A program made the translations under genes and the position numbers. Under the pieces are notes generated by a model, which saw nothing but the letters and a program-made list of their open reading frames with translations, did no database searches and was not told where the DNA came from. DNA of 8,246 nt from assembly GCA_945861195.1 (NCBI GenBank), contig CAMATS010000078.1, positions 1-8,246 of the forward strand, written 5' to 3'. The DNA is from Rhodoferax sp. OV413 (GTDB lineage Bacteria > Pseudomonadota > Gammaproteobacteria > Burkholderiales > Burkholderiaceae_C). Of this stretch, positions 6,084 through 8,246 are shown one piece after another. Numbering within the stretch: the first letter of the stretch is position 1; each line of letters starts with the position of its first letter.

Positions 6084-6815
6084 TCAAGCCTTGATTCCAA
6101 CATGCAAGGCCACCAGTCCACCCGTCAGATTGTGATAGTCCACATGCGCGAAACCACCTTTCAACAGCATGGTCTTAAGAGTTTGTTGGTCAGGATGCAT
6201 GCGAATGGACTCCGCCAGATAGCGGTAACTGTCTGCATCGCCGGCCACCAACTGGCCCAGTCGGGGCAGAATGTTGAAGGAATACCAGTCGTAGGCCCGT
6301 TGCAAGGGAGCCACAACCTTGGAGAATTCAAGCACCAGCAACTTGCCACCAGGCCTGAGCACCCTGTGCATTTCAGCCAGGGCGCGGTCTTTGTGAGTCA
6401 TGTTGCGCAGACCAAAAGCCACGCTGACGACATGGAAATGATTGTCGGCAAAAGGCAGTTGTTCGGCATCACAAACGGCTGTTGGCAGGGCCACGCCGGC
6501 ATCAAGCAGGCGGTTGCGTCCACTTCGCAACATCGCTTCGTTGATGTCGGTGTGCACGACATGCCCGGTTTTACCCACTTTTTTCGAAAAGGCCAGCGCC
6601 AAGTCGCCAGTGCCCCCGGCGATGTCGAGCACCACGTAGCCATCTCGAACATCTGCTACCAGCAAGGTGAAGGCCTTCCAGGCGCGGTGCAGGCCCAACG
6701 ACATCAGGTCATTCATGACGTCATAGCGGGGCGCCACAGAATCAAACACGCCACGGACATGCCGCGCTTTGTCGGCTTCGTCAACAGATTTGTAACCAAA
6801 GTGGGTTGCTGTCAT
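6084..6815 (-). CDS. ubiE: UbiE, demethylmenaquinone / 2-polyprenyl-6-methoxy-1,4-benzoquinol methyltransferase
   Basis: 243-residue class I SAM-dependent C-methyltransferase of quinone biosynthesis (E. coli UbiE is 251). In ubiquinone synthesis it methylates the ring of the methoxy-benzoquinol intermediate; in organisms that also make menaquinone it methylates demethylmenaquinone. Visible: FGYKSVDEADKARHVRGVF (6-24) and YDVMNDLMSLGLHRAWK (31-47), both typical UbiE; SAM motif I VLDIAGGTGDLAL (62-74); the acidic residue Asp90 in HTDIN; SVAFGLRNMTHKDRAL (131-146); RVLRPGGKLLVLEFSKV (151-167); and the family signature YRYLAESIRMHPDQQ (197-211). An oddity is His128 in NHFHVV, where Asp is usual (FDVV). 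The start at 6815 is chosen because MTATHFGYK matches the family N-terminus; an in-frame ATG at 6848 would overlap the DUF971 gene. It begins 13 bases after the DUF971 stop. Confidence 0.97.
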   Translation of the reverse strand: MTATHFGYKSVDEADKARHVRGVFDSVAPRYDVMNDLMSLGLHRAWKAFTLLVADVRDGYVVLDIAGGTGDLALAFSKKVGKTGHVVHTDINEAMLRSGRNRLLDAGVALPTAVCDAEQLPFADNHFHVVSVAFGLRNMTHKDRALAEMHRVLRPGGKLLVLEFSKVVAPLQRAYDWYSFNILPRLGQLVAGDADSYRYLAESIRMHPDQQTLKTMLLKGGFAHVDYHNLTGGLVALHVGIKA

Positions 6816-6828
6816 GGTTGCCGCAGGC

Positions 6829-7242
6829 TCAATGACTGGCGCAGCCATGCCCGCCCTTTTCGGGCATAGGCGCATCGCGTTGCGCGCCAGCGGCCAGCAA
6901 ACGCCGGTTGTAGTCATCCCACAGGCGGTCCTGCTGGGAGCCCAAAAAGTACAGGTAATCCCAGGAGAAAATACCGGTGTCGTGGCCATCCGAAAACGCC
7001 GGCTGAACCGCATAATTGCCCACCGGCTCAAGCCCCGCAAGGGTGACCTCGCGCTTGCCGGTTTGCAGCACCTCTTGGCCGGGTCCATGGCCCTGTACCT
7101 CGGCAGAAGGCGAATAAATCCGCATCAACTCAAACGGTATGCGAAACGCAGCCCCGTCAGAAAAGCCCACCTCGAGCACCCGCGAGGCGCTGTGTACCGT
7201 GATTGATTGCGGCGTTGGCGCGCCGGCTTGCAAACCTGCCAT
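6829..7242 (-). CDS. DUF971 (GBBH-like N-terminal domain) protein
   Basis: 137-residue protein made almost entirely of one DUF971 domain, the same fold found at the N-terminus of gamma-butyrobetaine hydroxylase. Visible: ITVHSASRVLEVGFSDG (14-30), FRIPFELMRIYSPSAEVQGH (33-52) and the characteristic SDGHDTGIFSWDYLYFLG (84-101). It lacks the catalytic dioxygenase domain, so it is not a hydroxylase. Its role is unknown; related domains are sometimes found fused to Mrp/ApbC-type proteins, hinting at iron-sulfur metabolism, but nothing here proves that. The start at 7242 has GAGG seven bases upstream (7250-7253). Cys134 lies three residues before the end. The gene lies directly before ubiE, consistent with the betaproteobacterial order I remember, and follows the broken HIT gene. 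Confidence 0.92.
   Translation of the reverse strand: MAGLQAGAPTPQSITVHSASRVLEVGFSDGAAFRIPFELMRIYSPSAEVQGHGPGQEVLQTGKREVTLAGLEPVGNYAVQPAFSDGHDTGIFSWDYLYFLGSQQDRLWDDYNRRLLAAGAQRDAPMPEKGGHGCASH
6847..6867 (-). other. Inverted repeat in the last codons of the DUF971 gene
   Basis: Arms atgcccg (6847-6853) and cgggcat (6861-6867) are perfect 7-base complements around a 7-base loop. It lies about 31 bases before the ubiE start and inside the DUF971 coding sequence. There is no T-run on the minus-strand side, so it is not a terminator. It may only reflect codon content; a role in ubiE translation is speculative. Confidence 0.3.
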
Positions 7243-7255
7243 TTTTGTACCTCAC

Positions 7256-7278
7256 TCGGCAGGCGCAACCCCTGCCAA
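7256..7278 (-). other. Hairpin just upstream of the DUF971 ribosome site
   Basis: On the plus strand, ggcagg (7258-7263) and cctgcc (7271-7276) are perfect complements around a 7-base loop. On the transcript the stem extends by a U-G and a U-A pair to eight. The stem ends three bases before GAGG of the DUF971 ribosome site. No T-run follows. It lies in the stretch between the HIT remnant and DUF971, where I see no convincing promoter. Confidence 0.35.
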
Positions 7279-7320
7279 CAGATTGATTTGAGCGCAAAGA
7301 GGATCTCGGCCCAGGCCTTT

Positions 7321-7600
7321 TCACACATGCGACGCTACAGTACCACGGATTGCATCCCCGGATCGCCTGACCCAATCTTGAGGCCCCACCAGCAAGTCAA
7401 ACCAAGGCGCAGAGAGCTGTAACCATTCGCTGCTCGGCTGCTGGGCTCTCAGGGCACTCGGTGCGGCTTCATCGGTGCCGCGTTGAGCCGCAGCCATTTC
7501 TTGGCGCCGGGCAGTGGCTGTCCCAAGCAAAGCGTGCGATCGCGTGCCAATGCAGGTGGGGAACCATATTACCCAAGGCGGCTAGGTTGATCTTGGTCGG
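7321..7600 (-). pseudogene. HIT-family protein remnant: first half missing, frameshifted
   Basis: In one minus frame, from 7600 down to the stop at 7469, the sequence reads PTKINLAALGNMVPHLHWHA, then IARFAWDSHCPAP. This is the core of a HIT (histidine triad) hydrolase-like protein, with the H-x-H-x-H motif (HLHWHA) intact. These proteins are about 140 residues, and the first 70 or so normally precede this point; none is present, because the homology begins eight bases after the stop of the upstream CCG-domain gene. After PAP the frame reads RNGCGSTRHR and stops. A neighbouring frame continues more naturally as AAAQRGTDEAAPSALRAQQP and stays open to 7321, consistent with a net one-base insertion near 7495-7500. 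The last 40 or so residues of that frame match nothing I recognise. No start codon serves the HIT frame, so a functional protein is unlikely. Position between the CCG-domain gene and DUF971 is where I would expect an intact HIT gene in relatives (from memory). Confidence 0.78.
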
Positions 7601-7607
7601 CCATGCG

Positions 7608-8246
7608 CTACACCAACACCCGCTCAATGCCGCCCTGGTTAGCTTCTCGCACATAGTCGGGCAGCCAGTTTTCTCCCAGAATTTGGCGCGCCATTTCGAC
7701 CACGATGTAGTCGGCCTCCAGCAGGCCGTTTTGCAGGTCGCCGCCAAAGCGGCTCAGGCCTTGCAGGCAGGCCGGGCAGCTGGTCAGGATTTTGACGTTA
7801 TCGCGCTCGCCCAGCAGGCCCTGGCTGCGCAGCTGGGCTTCGCCCTTGAGGATTTCTTCTTCTTTGCGAAAACGCACCTGGGTGGAGATGTCGGGCCGGT
7901 TCAGCGCCAAGGTGCCGGCTTCGCCGCAGCAGCGCTGGGATTGCAGCACCTGGTCGCCTAGCAGCGCCTTGACAGTCTTGATCGGCTCCTGCTGCTTCAT
8001 GGGGCTGTGACAGGGGTCGTGAAACAAAAAGGCGCCGGCGTTGGCAAGCGTGATGTTTTTCTCCAGCAGGTACTCATGGATGTCAATGATGCGGCTACCG
8101 GGGAAGATTTTGTCAAACTCGTAGCCCTGCAGCTGGTCAAAACAGGTGCCGCAGCTGACCACCACGGTCTTGATGTCCAGGTAGTTCAGGGTGTTGGCCA
8201 CGCGGTGGAACAGCACCCGGTTGTCGGTAATGAGTTTTTCGGCCTT
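7608..8246 (-). CDS. C-terminal part of a CCG-domain Fe-S / FAD-linked oxidoreductase (5' end beyond window)
   Basis: The frame is open from the right edge to the TAG at 7608-7610, giving 212 residues with no start needed. It is a cysteine-rich CCG-type domain as in heterodisulfide-reductase, GlpC and glycolate-oxidase iron-sulfur subunits: VVVSCGTCFDQL (fragment residues 28-39), FHDPCHSP, then QRCCGEAGTLALNR, and TSCPACLQGLSRFGGDLQNG near the end. These cysteines bind Fe-S clusters or form the redox site. The final residues GENWLPDYVREANQGGIERVLV-stop (interrupted here by no change) and the location suggest the end of the very large betaproteobacterial FAD-binding / 4Fe-4S oxidoreductase annotated DUF3683; that specific assignment is from memory. 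A GTG at 8216 is an internal codon, not a start. Substrate unknown. The gene ends eight bases before the HIT remnant. Confidence 0.82.
   Translation of the reverse strand, partial: KAEKLITDNRVLFHRVANTLNYLDIKTVVVSCGTCFDQLQGYEFDKIFPGSRIIDIHEYLLEKNITLANAGAFLFHDPCHSPMKQQEPIKTVKALLGDQVLQSQRCCGEAGTLALNRPDISTQVRFRKEEEILKGEAQLRSQGLLGERDNVKILTSCPACLQGLSRFGGDLQNGLLEADYIVVEMARQILGENWLPDYVREANQGGIERVLV

Noticed and set aside
7155..7422. Open frames on both strands between DUF971 and the HIT remnant as possible small genes
   Set aside because: None has a ribosome site or a recognisable motif, and several overlap the well-supported DUF971 gene or the pseudogene.
7569..7604. Tiny ATG-started frame (11 codons) right after the CCG-domain gene stop
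   Set aside because: It is out of frame with the HIT residues, has no ribosome site beyond chance, and ends after 11 codons; it looks like an accident of the deletion joint.

Overview
All recognisable genes lie on the minus strand. The proteins are typical of Betaproteobacteria and most resemble the family Comamonadaceae (a Rhodoferax- or Polaromonas-like organism). This placement rests on remembered protein signatures and gene order (AspRS beginning MAMRSHYCGLV, a 243-residue UbiE, and the order UbiB / FmdB-type protein / DUF502 / AspS), not on a database search. The window is densely coding, with gaps of 13 to about 80 bases; the exception is the stretch 7243-7607, which holds a decayed gene. 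No tRNA, rRNA, CRISPR array, insertion sequence or phage gene was found.

In the direction of transcription (high to low coordinates): 8246-7608 is the C-terminal end of a large cysteine-rich (CCG-domain) Fe-S oxidoreductase. 7600-7321 is a broken HIT-family gene, missing its first half and frameshifted. 7242-6829 is a DUF971 protein. 6815-6084 is ubiE, 6028-5066 a secreted or membrane Tim44-like protein, 5010-4459 ubiJ and 4462-2897 ubiB. After an 81-base gap with a good -10 promoter element come an FmdB-type zinc-ribbon protein (2815-2447), a DUF502 membrane protein (2388-1747) and aspS (1727 to the left edge, last codons missing).

The functional core is ubiquinone biosynthesis. UbiE does the C-methylation of the quinone ring, UbiJ binds lipid intermediates and scaffolds the Ubi complex, and UbiB is the atypical kinase/ATPase of the pathway. 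The order ubiE-ubiJ-ubiB matches the Escherichia coli operon, except that a Tim44-like gene is inserted between ubiE and ubiJ. The second group (FmdB-type, DUF502, AspRS) probably has its own promoter. AspRS carries the His and Gly residues associated with non-discriminating enzymes that also charge tRNA-Asn.

This is mainly an ordinary housekeeping region. The points most worth a second look are the HIT pseudogene, the tandem hairpins just upstream of ubiJ, the Tim44-like insertion in the ubi operon, and the heptapeptide tail of the FmdB-type protein. I found no convincing undescribed system.
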